From Mactra quadrangularis (lineage: Eukaryota; Mollusca; Bivalvia; Venerida; Mactridae), in assembly GCA_025267735.1 (NCBI GenBank), contig CM046301.1, positions 13,638,190-13,702,189 of the forward strand: a stretch of 64,000 nucleotides of DNA, read 5' to 3'. Below, one piece after another: positions 11,801 to 26,800 of the stretch (the stretch's first letter is position 1; each line of letters begins with the position of its first letter). The position numbers and the translations under genes are program-made. The notes under the pieces were generated by a model, which had not been told where the DNA came from, searched no databases, and was given only the letters and a program-made list of their open reading frames with translations.

Positions 11801-14800
11801 GTATGTGTATATTTTGGTACTAATACACGTTTACTATCATCTTTGGTTTCACTTGTATCTATTACTGTTGGACTGAAGTATATAAAAACTATGCTAGTGA
11901 CAACATATCATAACATTTTAACTACTTTTTGCCGATTTAAAAGACTAATTAAACTAAAGATTTGATAAAACATTCATAACCAAGAATTTACAGTTGCATA
12001 TGTTTTGAATCTCAACAATCTTCCATTAATGATTTGACAAAAATACCCATAACTAAGAATTAACAGTTGAGTATCTTTTGAATCCCAACAATCATCTATT
12101 TGTGAATTGATAAAAAACTATAACTAAGAATTTAATGTTGTATAAATGTTGAATCCCAACAATCTAATATTATTGATTTAATAAAAACATTTATAACCAA
12201 GAATTTAAGTTGTATATATTTTGAATCCTAACAATCTTACCAAAATGATTTGACAAAACATTCTTATAAACTAAGAGTTTACAGTAGTATATCTTTTGAA
12301 GCCCAACAATCGTCTACTAATGATTTAATCATATCTAAGAATGTATAGTTGTATATCTTCTAAATAAACTAACTTCTGACAATCAGCAGTTTTAGTTGTT
12401 GATATGTACATTGTTCACGTGCAGACATGCAGACATGGTTAAGTAAAAGTCATGGCGAAACAAGCTACTAATGATAAAATACTACTAAAACTGAATACTT
12501 GCAAAGTCTAATACTTTCTATTGATTATTTAAATTGAGTTACCATTTACTATGATGACCAAATTTATCACCATTAGTAAAATGTAGATCTAGATGGCATG
12601 TTTTACTTGTAGAACAAAATACAGTAGAATCTGCAGGGAGAGTTGGTGACAGAAAATGAGGTTTAGTCTGAAAACATACATACAATAACTTGTAATCTTA
12701 TATTGCATAAAACAATTATTTAATCAAAAACGTAGTGATAAGCTTTCTAAGTCTTATATTTTAACTTTTTGAATGTTTTTTATTACTGAAAGGATTAATA
12801 ATAGAATGTTTTTTTTCAGACAGTTTACCCAAGTACGTGTTTTTAAAGTATCAACTCTGAGATTAACCCGAAACAATTGACAGCATAAATGAAGTATTTG
12901 CATCAGTTTTATTTTTTAATGTACAAGTAATTGGTATACATGTATAACTTACCTTGTCAAAGGATTGGTCTGGGTCAGCTTCTGATGCTACAATGATAAG
13001 GTTTATAAAGCTGAGTACGACATCAGGTTAATATATAAAAGTACATTGGCGATGAGAATCGAATAATTATGTTATTATGCTCATTGTATTAAAGAAATAA
13101 AAAATGAGAGTAACCAAGTCTTGGTTTAAGAATTGGTTTAATCTTAATTTCATATCCGATACTTATAATGTTTTTATTCTTAAAGTTGAAACCGCGGTTG
13201 TTTGCTGATGACATTGACAATAGCATAAATGTAGTGATATCGGCTCAACAGGCACGACTGATAATGTAATATGTATGTGATTGTTAAAATTTCAAGACAT
13301 TGCTTTCTCTCCTTCAAAACCTGCGGAGCAATGAACGCAAGGGATTCTAAAACGCAGTTTCACCAGTATTTGATTTAAATCAAGTTCTTCTACATGTAGT
13401 TAATAAGAAAAAGCATTTGGGACCAGGTATGATTGTTAAAATCTTAAAAAACGGCAACAAGTTATATTCAAAATATTTTCAAAGTAAAAATACCATCCAT
13501 ACCATTGACTGAGTTAATGACAATACACAATTCATCTGTTTTATCAGCTCTGAAATCAAGATAACAAGATATAAAATACTATGTCACTTCATTCTAACTA
13601 ACAAGTTCCAAGATACAAATGATTTATATTAGGTTCATTAATGAGTGGGGGGTGCAAACATGTCAAAATATGCAATTCCATTAAACTTATTATCGAGCAG
13701 TATGATAACAAAACAATTAAGACTAATGTTCCGGACAAAGACAACATGCAACCACAAGACAAGACCATATATATACCTTAACATACTTGATGCTAGTGTT
13801 TCAAAATTTTGCAATTGATATTAAATATGATAATTGCAGTGATTTTGGAATATTTTGAGCAGTATCCGTGTTCACTTACCTTGTGTCGTTGGTCAGTAGA
13901 CATGTTTTGAATGTACCAATAATATCAGTTTTAATTGTTGCTACACCCATATACAATGTGTCTGAATATTCTGTCACCACACATGATAATGCATTAATGT
14001 CCGAATCAAAACGTGTAAATCTTACATCAGCGCTTAAATTATAAACAAGGTAATACAAATAGTCAAATTAAAACAACACGATAATTGTGTAAGTATCTGA
14101 GCATATTATGGTTCAGTGGAATTATTTACAGTCAGAGATCAGAAAAAAGTGCTAAAACAAGCTGACGTCCATATTATTTCTGAACGGGGTGTTATGTATC
14201 TTTAAATCCATACTTATCTAATGATTGTGCATATAAAATAATTGATCACACAAAAGCTCTATCTGGTAGCTTTATTATACAAACCATCGTCGAAAGTATA
14301 TGTCATTGAAAAAGTCACTCTGAGAAATAAACTGAATTTTAGGAATTTGGTGTTACAAATATATTATATTATAATACGTTATATATAAAAAGAATCTATG
14401 TCAGACTTGGTCTAGTAAAACCATCTAGGATTACACATCACTGCGTATAATGGCATTTTGGTTGAATAAAAATAAATGACGTACTCGTACCATGACTTTT
14501 ATATATGATAGCACTAGGTAGACATTCATACTTACGTTTCATTCTGTACAATAAGGGTTTCAAATGGTATAGAACATTGCTCACCAACAACACAATGTAT
14601 ATCAGATGGTAAACTTAAATCACCGAGAAAAGTCTGAAATAGACATTAGTTTTATTATCATTATCTCAACAGTATAAAAGAAAATAACTCTTTCATTAGC
14701 AATGTCTACAAAATTAATAAACATATAAACAGATAAACAAAAATGAAATATAAATGATTATATTGTAACAGGCATGGATAACTTTATGCCATATAGCAGC

Positions 14801-17800
14801 GCTATTTTTTCATGATGATATATTCAAAATGTTGCAAAAAATATTGTATCATGCATGAAAGTATCAACATCTTTTTTAATTATGAAACTGGGTTATACTG
14901 ATATGGTTGAGTACTGATTTTACGTATCAATTTATTAAGTTTCGTCATCAGGTCACCTCTTCAAACACACATGTTTCACTTCTTTCGGATAGACAATACT
15001 TATACTGACTGAAAAGTTCCGCTCACATAATATTGGATTTTGACAAACGAGTATGAAATAGAAATTCTACGTACCGTTGACATAGTATCAACAGCTGAAA
15101 CAAGAAAACACACACATATGAATTATCTAACCCAAAATCCTATACAGTTTATAACAACGATTTAGTGATTTATATTATAGGTGCAACCGCGTATAAGCCT
15201 ATTAAATCACAAAACATGTTTGGAAATATTTTCTTAATGATTCTACTTTTGTCGAAGCCTCTTAATTGACCCGAACGGAGTACAAACTGAGAATGCATCA
15301 TGACGGAAGCATTTAAACATGCTTGTTAAACAAACAGGCGACGTTTTGCAAATAATATCCTATCCAAGCGACAACGCCTTCAATTGAGAGAAATTTAAAT
15401 TGTTTTACAATATGTTTAATGAAAAATACAGAGCTAAAATATGACGATGAAATACTACTTATACATACCTTGATCACATTCATTTCCAGAATAGCTCAAT
15501 GGACAATAACATAATGGATTATTAGTTATGTGACCATCACAAAATCCACCATTCTTACAATGTAACTTCTGACATCCTTCATTTGCTGTAATAAAGTTAT
15601 ATCATATACATGTAACGAAGAATTGTCGTTTAATGACAAACCCAGCAGAGTTGAAAAATGGGACACAAGATTGTTTGTTTGAAATTCTGACGCCCATTGA
15701 CATTTTAAAGGTCAGTGTTATATATTTGTTAAAAACCTTGAGAGTTTTAGCAATGTTAATACTTGAAAGGACAATTAAATTATGTTAGTGCCTTTCATAC
15801 TTACAGGGTTTAGATAGTGAAGTCACTGTAAAACATCTCTCCTCACCTTCTACATTAGAACTGAAACATGATAAATAGTTTTAGATCAGTTTTGTTGACT
15901 ACGTCCCATAACATTACGAACAACCCTTACATATCAATCATTATTTCTTCCATTTATCTTTTTTTCGTTATGATTCACAAAAATTTAAGTTTAAGTGGAG
16001 CTCTACTTAACGCACCATTGCATTTCTTCCCTCTTAGCTTCGGAACACACTTCAAAATTGGACATAATTTCTTTGGCATCAAGTAGGGTAAACTAAAATT
16101 ATGAGGTTTCTATGAGTTAGATGCAATTCTTAATGAGACACAAAAGATAACCATATAAGTATGTAGTACTAATCAAATAAAGCATACTATACATGTATAC
16201 TGCCAACATTATTTACCTGGTTGCTTTGGTTCCAACACAAACTTGTTTAGCATTTCCAACATCGTTTGATGTAGGTATAATGATAACATCAACAGAACAG
16301 TTTGCTCCATTTACCATTTCAGAATTGCATGTTGAATAATGATATATCCTATCAAAGTTACCATCTTTCTTTAATGACACTGAAGCACTGAAATTTCGAT
16401 AAAATAAGAAAAACGGTTACAGTCTGTAACTTTATTACGTAATAAACAAGATATATCCTTTATCCGGATATGCCTTCATCAGCCCGTTTAATAAATATAA
16501 GTTTGTTTTTAAGATTTAGCCATCGCTTACGAATTTCTTTATTTAGAGCCTCAAATATCTTTTTTCTGTGAGACAAACGTGTTTGCATGATGCAGGCCAA
16601 TGAAAAGCATGCTAATTCATTTTAATGCTTTGGCTTTTAAGCAGTTCAAGTTAATATGCGGGGTAGTAATTAATAGGTTTGCAACATATTTACACTCTAG
16701 TTTTTGGTGACTTAAAATGTATTAGTCTTTCTAAATCAAGCCATTTGCATGGCACAGAAATACACTTAAAAAGCTTTTCTTCCGCAAAGCATTCCAAACA
16801 CTGACATCGTTGCGCTAAACAAATTCTGTCTAAGAGAGTATATATTACAACAACGTAGTCTTCGTAAAACAACATACATGTATATATAAAGTGATAGTTT
16901 AAATTTATCTATCTCTCTCATCTAAGTGAATATACTACCTATAATTACTAAAAAAAATAAAGATGAAGTGATTAAAACTAAGCACAGATCAATAATTTCT
17001 AAAAAAAAAACAATTCGAAACATTACTTAACGATTTTAAAATGTTGAGAAATGTATGTTACATATATAGTACAAACCCAGTAACACCTTCGCCAATTGTA
17101 AGATGATATAAAACGTGGCATTGTTTGCCAACAGAACATTCCATTTCTGAATTCATGGGCAAACTAGCTTCTATAAAATGTGGTCGATCCTGGAATTAAA
17201 ACAACATGTCATGAACATGATCATAGAGTAAAATGTATGTAGTACAGCAAAGAAAATTAAACACATTAGCTAAGAACTTTGCGCCTGTATCAAGGACCCT
17301 GTATATGTCCTTGGTCTGTATGGAGACTTAAACACTTGTCAGAAGTGTAAATACAACATTAAACGTATTTTTTTATAATATTTTAAATACATACCTTAAA
17401 TCCATAGATAAGGGATACATCTGAAAAAAAGAAAACCGATATTAGAACAATCACACTTGGAATAAGTAAGTTTACATCTGAATTTGAGGTTGTTCGGTGG
17501 TTCGATGTCATATAGCTTTGAAACCCACGAAATCCATTTAGCAAATCAGTACAATCCATGTTCTTAGTGTGTAACTATTTGCAAATATGTTTATTCAGAT
17601 ACGACTATCTAAATTTTAAGAATAAAATGTATTTCTTTTTTATGAGCAGTTACAATACAATTGAAACAAGATTTTGTATAACAATACAATGGTTAATGTG
17701 GTTAATGTTAAAATTACCTGTTACAATGTTAACTTTGAAACATATTTCGTCTTGATTTTCCCTAAAATTAAATCATACATTAAAACTAAAAGGGAATAAA

Positions 17801-20800
17801 TGTAGAATAAAATTATAAAAAAAATACACAAAAACAATAAAGTTATTTGTTTTGGGTAAATAATGTATGCACCAAATATGATTCATGACATGTTTTCAAT
17901 AAATATTTACATCCACTAAATAATTAATCATTTTAATTTACTGAAAGATATTAATGTTATTACAATCGCTAAAATCAATACAATAATGGATACAAAATGC
18001 ACGTTGTGAAGTATGGCTGCAGAGATTCTGTAACAGTCTGTGATGACACAGTCGAATAATTTGGTGCGCTTTAGTGGAAGACAAAATGGATTTTGTCTGC
18101 ATTCATTTTGCATTTTCCTTCGACGCATGTCTCGCATAATTTAGGATTGGTAAAAAGAGTTCATAATTAAAATCATGTTTGGCATGGAATATTGTTATAT
18201 TTTGTGATATATTTCTCATCAAATATACACACTTACCCTGAGTCACTTATAGTTTGTATACAAACAAGATGTTCTCCCTCTTTAGCCGATTTAAACATCA
18301 CATTTACATAGTATACATTTTTGTCTTTCAGTTTAACTAAACTGATATCAGATAGTTCAACATTTGTATCCACGTAGCCAGCTACAATGTTAGGTCTTAA
18401 ACGGAATAAAAAGGAAACAGGTATTATATTTATTCAATTCTGCAATTTCCAATGGTACAATCGTTTTAGTTTTTTTTTTGTCGCATTCAACACATATATA
18501 GGTCATATACACGACGGCCAGCTCTTCCTACTATAAGTTTCCTGGACACTTTTCTATTACCAGTACTAACTTACCCTACCACGAGGCCGACAACTCATGT
18601 ATAGGGTATGACCTGCCGCGACCGGGATTCGAACCCGCGATCCGGATTCGGAGTCAGACATGCTAACCACTACGCCACGGCCGCGGCTTCCGTTTTAGTT
18701 AGTGATATAGATGATTTAAATTGTTTTGCTTTTTCTTGAGCAAATAAGTTATTCATTTTAAAGGCGCATTTCAATGACTTTGTTGATGTATATTTGATAA
18801 TTTTATTTATGTAATAGAAAAATAACCCTCATACCCAATAGTCATTGTTGTACTAAATACCGACGTATTGTACCAGTACAGGACCGGAATTTTCAAGAAT
18901 TAAGACGTGCAACTTGATAAGTCAACTTTAAGATAACAAAACTGATAGACAAAGCCATTATTTGTCTGATAAACACAGACATAATTGAGAGCAACAGAAG
19001 TTATAAGTACCTGGTGGTATCATTTTTTTCGGCCAATAACGTAAACCCGCACATTTGATATTGTATACATTCTACTGTTTTAGGTCTAGCAATACTGTTA
19101 AATGGAACCTGAAAGACAAATCAGATGCCTTTGTGCGATGTGAATTTCTGTGTTGGTGCGCCGTAAAACCCAAACAAACAAAGATGCCTTTGTGTGTATA
19201 AACTTAAGTGTGATTATCTTAATATTCAGAATTAAAGACAACTAACAAAGGTAATGATTAAAGTAGTTTACTTAGAGGATATATTCAGTGAGAAATTAGT
19301 TAACACAAAAATGTAACACATCAATGCATGATAAAAATCAAATTAATAAAATGTATACCTCAAATTCTGGATCTGGGTCTTTTATTAACTCTGAAATCAA
19401 ACAACAAATGTATGATCTCTAGTAGTGGCAGTTGAGGGCTCATTATAATATCTACCTAAGCAACATCCAATTTGTCTTACTTAAGAATGTTATCATGCAA
19501 AATGTATTAAAGAAACCATTGTGATAAACGGTATGTTATTAGAGCATGACAGCCTCTTTAATATTATGTTAAATAACGTGCTAAAATATTTTGCTAAAGT
19601 TCATGTATGACAGAGTCGTGGTAAACCACAATCTAACCAATAAACATCCCAAGTAAACCTTTTGTAATTATAAAAATCAAATATATACTCTGGCTTTTAG
19701 CATTACAGTGTATTAACAGTTACAGTTGAATAGTTTTTTAACATTTTTATCGATTCAATTGTACTATTGTACATTGCTTTTGATCAAATGGATTTTTACC
19801 ATTCAACAACACTTTTCACGACGACATTGTCTCTTTTCAGTTCTTAGACTAAACGATCCAATTAACATCACAATACTTCAATATATTACATACACTCAAC
19901 AACACAGTAGAGCTAGCATCTATAGTATTAGTTTTTGTATTAGTTCTTGTTGTAATGGGAAAATAAAATCTATAATATATAAGAATGATATTATAGAAGA
20001 TGACCACATACCACATTTCGATCCGAAATATCCAGCTTTACACATACATGTCCTGTTGCCATCATTTAGCATACAATATGCATCATTACTACACTCATTT
20101 ACGTGGCAAGGACCTACAATTCAAACGTGATATTCGAAACTTAATAACTGGTCGCTTTTTTAACATGTAATGTTTCTTTTATATATTACTCAACTATTTT
20201 AATTAGGTCTCATTAAGGTTATCCCATGTAAATGTATCAGTATTACACACTACGCTGATTGATACGATACATAAATAAAATTAAACCACAGGCACTAATG
20301 CAAGTGCCAGTGAAATATTTAAAGTTAAATTAGTTAGTAGTAACATATTTAGTTTCCTCCTCAAACATCCAATTATAACCAAACAGCTAATGCAAATGGA
20401 ATATCTGACCGACCTGATCATATATTATGTTACCCTTTCTTCTGTACTAACCTACATTGTAGAAATCAACAGCATCATTTTTTTTCTTTTTTATGTCATG
20501 CTGTTTTTTTCTTTCTGTTTTCCGTTTTTCTTTTATTTTCAATTGATTCAATATTAACACAATATTACCAGTTACAACCGGTACAAGTAATTTGCATTTA
20601 AAAGGAAAACTTGTGGTTTTGATATAAAAAGCGGTTTTAAACGCATTAGTTTCTCATTGTCTATTAAAATATCCGAGGAGTTTACCATTAGCTATGCTAT
20701 CTTCTCTTCAATCTAAATTCTTATTATCATACTTTGTATATGTTCTTGTTTGTTGATATTGTTTAAACTAAATGGAATAACTGATGAATAGAAATGTAAC

Positions 20801-23800
20801 CTGTTCATGATAACTTTTAACAATAAATGATAGTCATCCATTGACACGGAGAGAAAAAGTTCTATAATTGGATAATTGTTTTAATGCAAGTAACTAACCT
20901 TTCTGACATCTTTCTCCTGTATATTCTTTTTTACATAAACATTGGTAATCTAAAACAGCATTCTTCCTGTAACTTCTGAAACAATGTCCATCATTTTGAC
21001 ACGGTGAACTTTGACATGCTGTAAATAAAAAAGCCCCTTACTTATAGTAAACTTTGATATGATGCAAATAAAAAGCCCCTTACTTATAGTAAACTTTGAC
21101 ATGCTGCAAATAAAACAGCACCTTACTTATAGTAAACTTTGACATGCTGCAAATAAAACAGCCCCTTACTTATAGTAAACTTTGTCATGATGCAAGTAAA
21201 AAAGCCCCTTACATATAGTAAACTTTGACATGCTGCAAATAAAACAGCACCTTACTTATAGTAAACTTTGACATGCTGCAAATAAAAAATCTCCTTACTT
21301 ATAGTAAACTTTGACATGCTGCAAATAAAACAGCCCCTTACTTATAGTAAACTTTGACGTGCAGCAAATAAAACAGCACCTTACTTATAGTAAACTTTGA
21401 CATGCTTCAAATAAAACAGCACCTTACTTATAGTAAACTTTGACATGCTGCAAATAAAACAGCCCCTTACGTATAGTAAACTTTGACATGCTGCAAATAA
21501 AAAAGCCCATTACTAATAGTAACTTTTGACATGCTGCAAATAAAAAAGCCCCTTACTTATAATTGCAAGATATGGTAGTTGGCAATTTCATTTTGATAAA
21601 GTATTTTCTTTCAAAGTATTGTTCCTTCCTTTGATATATAGATGAGAGTAAAATAAGAATGCATAGGTAAAGACTTAATACATTAGAAAAGGGATAGTCA
21701 AAATTTCAAGATATAAGTTGTATATATTATGCGTCAATATGTTCTTGAAATATTACATGTATATATTTTACATGTACATAAGCATTGCAATATTCTTACC
21801 AGGACTTGGAACTTCTACTTCATAACATCTTTGTTGAAAGTTACTTTTCCTGGAAATAAATAAATTTACCTTATTTTAGGTTGTACTTTATCCAACACAT
21901 AAAATAAACAATAAGCATATGGCATAAAATTTAGTATAAGCAGTTTTTCACTATGCTCATCACTTTAGGCAACTCACTATTGTCATTAAGAATATTCTTT
22001 TCACTACTTCATACTTAGAGGAAGTCCATGACTGCAATTCTTTTGAGTTTTATAATCTAAAGCTCTCGTAAATCGACTGCTAAGCTCTAGGTTTAGAATC
22101 AATAATGCTGACAGTTATATCACTGTCACAAGTTTACATGCTGAGCAGTGTGCATCAAGAAGCTACTCGTTTCCATTTTTTCTTTGTTCCGAACAAATAT
22201 ATTCTTTGGCATTCTTTGGTTCTTACGTTTTAACATTTTGAGTTTTTTTTTGTTTCGAATAAACAAATTACATTGTAGTTACCTTAATCTGGTTTCTATG
22301 TTTTAAAATCGATTTTCGTGGGCAAAAGTTATGTTAAATCTATATATTACTTTATTTGCTAAGTTCAATGTCCAACTTTCTGAATATATCATCTTTAGTT
22401 TAAATATCAATAGGAGCAAACCTCTGTAACTTAAAAATGAATGTTATTCTATCTTATAATATATAAGTAGAATTAATAAAGTGTCTTTTGGGATCAAAGT
22501 GTCGTCAGGGAGAGTATAACTATCTAGCAAAGTGGACCACTAAGTCGTAGAAGCCCTGACAAAATATTTACGCTAAGCGCTTAAACAAGAAATACAAATA
22601 CTTACGTAGATTGGAAACATATTTCAGTTTTATTGTCTTGACTATTCACAAATTTAAAAGTTGCTTCAGTAACACATACATCAGAGATTAATTGTGTTGG
22701 AAACACTGTAACACCTTTTGTGGGGGATAGCACATTATCACTTAAATATATAAATACAAATTAAACGGAGTAACATCGACTATAGACGTTTAACAAGCCT
22801 TGCCTGTTCCTTAAATCTACATCCTTAATATCATATCGGAGTAAACAATCAATGTAATTTTTACTATCATTAAAGCATCAAACGTATAATTCAGAATTGC
22901 TGTTTTGCTTCAAATTGACGAACCGAATAACAGTTTTCAAAACAAACGAAAGAAAATTATTTAAATTGATAGGACTAAAACACAAATTCTGAACTCACCA
23001 GGTCGTTCCTTTTGGTTCAGTAAAGAATATCAACATGCATCTTTCTGTACTGTTACATGTCAACCTACTGCCATCATTCAATGTTGGATATAAAAACTTA
23101 ACATCAGCCTATAATTAAAACACACATTCAGTGGCGGGTATTGCTGAAGCAATCTGGATTTACAAGCAGGGTTTGGCGCAAATGACATTTTGTTACATGA
23201 ATGGGGCTATGGGATGAAAAAACATATGAACCTCTACTGAGTACTGCACGAACTATCTTTTAAACCATGATCAATTCAAAAAGATCATTTTTTGTCATTT
23301 CTCATAGTAGTGTACATGTAACGATACAGTACGGGTAGTTAGTGTTAAATTATAAACATTCACATTTGTTAAATCATGATCAAGGGTTGTCAATGGGTTG
23401 AATTGTTAAATTATTTTAATTGGGGACCATAATGGAAATTAGAGATTTACCTTTTTTGTGTCATCCCCGGTATTGATGTACATGACATATTTTTAACGCA
23501 TGTTTGCACTATGTTACTATATGTTAAACTTAAACTTCATCATTTGATTAAATGCCTATTTCTATACTACACATTCAATGGCGTGGTACAAAAGTTAAAT
23601 AATAACAATAACAAATAAGTAAAGCCCCTGCGCCACATATATATACAATGACACAAAACAAAATAAAATTCATCACACATGATGTTTATATTGTGATTGT
23701 GCAATTTGATATTGAAAGTTTTTGTCCAGAACATTATAACATGATGCTACTGTTAACCGGACTTGTCCTGAACAATGAACATAACTTCACTGTTAACCAG

Positions 23801-26800
23801 GCATTTCCCTCAAGGTGTCGAAAAATCACCTTTAATGCCATGTGTCATGTCATTGTTACCCAAAAAAAATATGATTGTTATCATGATGATAGTTCAAATA
23901 ACAAGATAATTATAATAGAAATTTACAAAAATACTCACATGGTTTAGAAAAAGGAAGCAAGTATATAGTTGTATGAAAATTACAATTAAATACAATTAAT
24001 TGAAAATTTAATCAGTACTTACATCTTTTTGTTCGGATGCAATGGATTTGTCATAAAGTAAAGCTGTAAAAACAAACAAATTCTAATGAATATGCCATAA
24101 AACGTCATTTTATGTATTGTATTCACTCTTACATTTTTTTCTGTAATATTTGAATGGTTTCTAAATATATATTTTGACTTACTATTTGCTAACACATGTA
24201 ATTACACTATCAACATATGATATACGCGACAATAATATATCGATAGAAAATGGCTTTATGACACAAACTGCTGCTGAACCAATGACTAAGACCTTACAAA
24301 GGGATTTTAGACAAACTGAATCCAACATCTCTCAACATGAACATATAAACATCTGTAACAATGCAATGGTTACGGTAACTGCATTAGTTATTTCGGACTA
24401 GACAATGTAAATACCACATTGTATATATACGTATAACATTGTATGTACTAAGCAACAGCACCGATGCTTTAAAATAAGAACTCGGCAATGATTTTGATAA
24501 TTAGACATTCAATGACCTTTATGATATTAATGTTACATTTGGTATATAAATGCAGGGTAGATAGAAGTATACCAATAGCTTCACATATACGAGCAAAGAA
24601 ATTACTCTAGGCTACGGCAATTTCAAACAGAAATACAATTTTAAACACTCTGATAAAAACTTTAAATATAAAAACGAATAAAACTGCAGTTTGTCTGTAA
24701 TGGCTTCATACAGTTTTAACATAGAATGATGCTGACAATAGAAAAACATTTATTCTAACAAATCGGTATTTAAATGGCCAAATGCCTTCAACATCATCCA
24801 TTTTACTGACTTCAAAACTATTATCAGACAAAGACGTTCAAAAGTGTTAAATAGAAAAACTTACGATCACGAACAAATTCTAGCTGCAGGCAATTTGTTC
24901 CCAATGAAGTACTAAAACAGAAAAGTAAAAACATTATGTAGATGTATGAAGAATATTTCAAATGAAGGTTTAAGTATTTTCATTAATTTTCCCCTTTTTG
25001 AACATGTTATTATTTGAATCAAAGTACTTATACGAGCCTAGTCACATAACCACCTTTCGTGGTATTTTTTCATTTACAAGTATTCGTTAGACATTAAGGC
25101 TAGTTTATACATGTGTTTAACAACTTATGTTGAAAAATAACAATGAGAAATTTCGCAAATTGTTACGTGATAACGATCGTCATGTAAAACAGCATTATTT
25201 TTACTTTCATCACGGGTATCATTTTCAAAATATCGAAAGGTTGACATACGTAATCTTTAAGCAACATAGAATACCTACCCATCGTTAAATTTGAAACAAA
25301 TATATTGGTCAGCTTGGTCAGTCTTGGCTAAATTCCCCTTTATTGACGCAACAGTGCTATAAATGTTTGTAATTCCTTTGAAATTTGATGTTGGTACAAG
25401 AGGTGAAATAGTAACTAAGGCATGAATTTCTGCGTTAGTTTGGAAAGTCAATGTTGGAGGTGTTACCCTGTCAATAAAACAAATATGTACAGTTCATAAG
25501 CAAATTCTTAAACAAATAATTCGTTTATTTAAAAATATAACATTTAAATATTTTGGTATATTGTTCATTTTGTGAATGATAGCAAATGCAAATTTTCCAA
25601 ATATCAGAAACGAAACAATTTGCAAATTACTCTTCTGTCAGAGTTAAACAAACCATACTACTCTGTTCAGGCGCGATATGACCTTTCTGTGTTGGTGCGC
25701 CGTAAAACCCAAACAAACAAACAAACAAACAAACAAAACTCTGTTCAGAATTGTAACTTAGGGTTTAAAGCAATTGACGAAAGGGTTCTTTAATTATAAT
25801 AATCCATTGCTAGTCAATTTATAATTGTAGTGATAAACTATTTAATTAAATTTTCCCAGATTCAGACTACAAATGTACAGTATATTATTTGTCTCTCTTT
25901 CAAAGAATGCAAAGAAATTCAACGGACGGAAAGGTTAAACTGACAAAATTTACATGCTTATTTTATTACTGTGTTATAATTCGCAAAAGGTGAATATGTT
26001 GTAGCAAACGGTTCATACCCAGTTTCTATGACCAAATACAGCGGTATATGACATTCTATTGTAACATCATTGACAAAACATGAGTGAAGTTCACCATCTC
26101 TTGGAGACATGTCTAAAAACTCTGCACCAGTCTATATAAAATATACACAACAAAAGAAGCTTAAGGAAACAACAGGAAAAGTTACTCTCTTCTTCTGGTA
26201 ATTTCAATTTGAATTTTAACGCGAAAGCAAAACATGATTGACTCAGTCACGTGGTACCAACTAATCAATTATTACAACCCTGATGAATACTGTTTTCTGT
26301 CTTCTGTGTTACGGAATTTAACCTTTAAAGTTTTAGGAATATTACATTTAATCCTTTGTATTTATTCTATTGATGCAGTTGAACAGATTTGACTGATAAC
26401 TCAAAACGCCTAGCATTTCCTGAATAAAGTATAGTATTTTTGTAACTACATAAAAAGAAGACACATTCTGATTCAGATTCAAATGCCTAAAATCAGAATA
26501 AAAACTAAAGATAGTAAATCATTGTTGCAAAGGTACAATTTACTTTATGAAAAAGTAACCAACATAAAAATAAATTAGGTAAATACCATAATATGATATA
26601 CACATTTGACAATTTGTTTTGAAAGAAATGAAGAATAAATTACTTATTATACTCACAACTGGCAACACTCCTACATTTTGTGTACAATTTTCACTGTTCA
26701 TATAACCATACATACATGTACAACCATCTGCTAAACTACAAACACCATTACTATGACAATTATCAACACTACATTTATCTGAAGATAAGGACATGAAGAT

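Noticed and set aside
18600..18687. Possible functional tRNA gene (A and B boxes present)
   Set aside because: It continues into a SINE body and tail, lacks a convincing acceptor stem, and lies in a host intron.
19726..20130. Plus-strand 134-codon ORF
   Set aside because: It is antisense to EGF exon 26, whose Cys pattern and splice sites support the minus strand.
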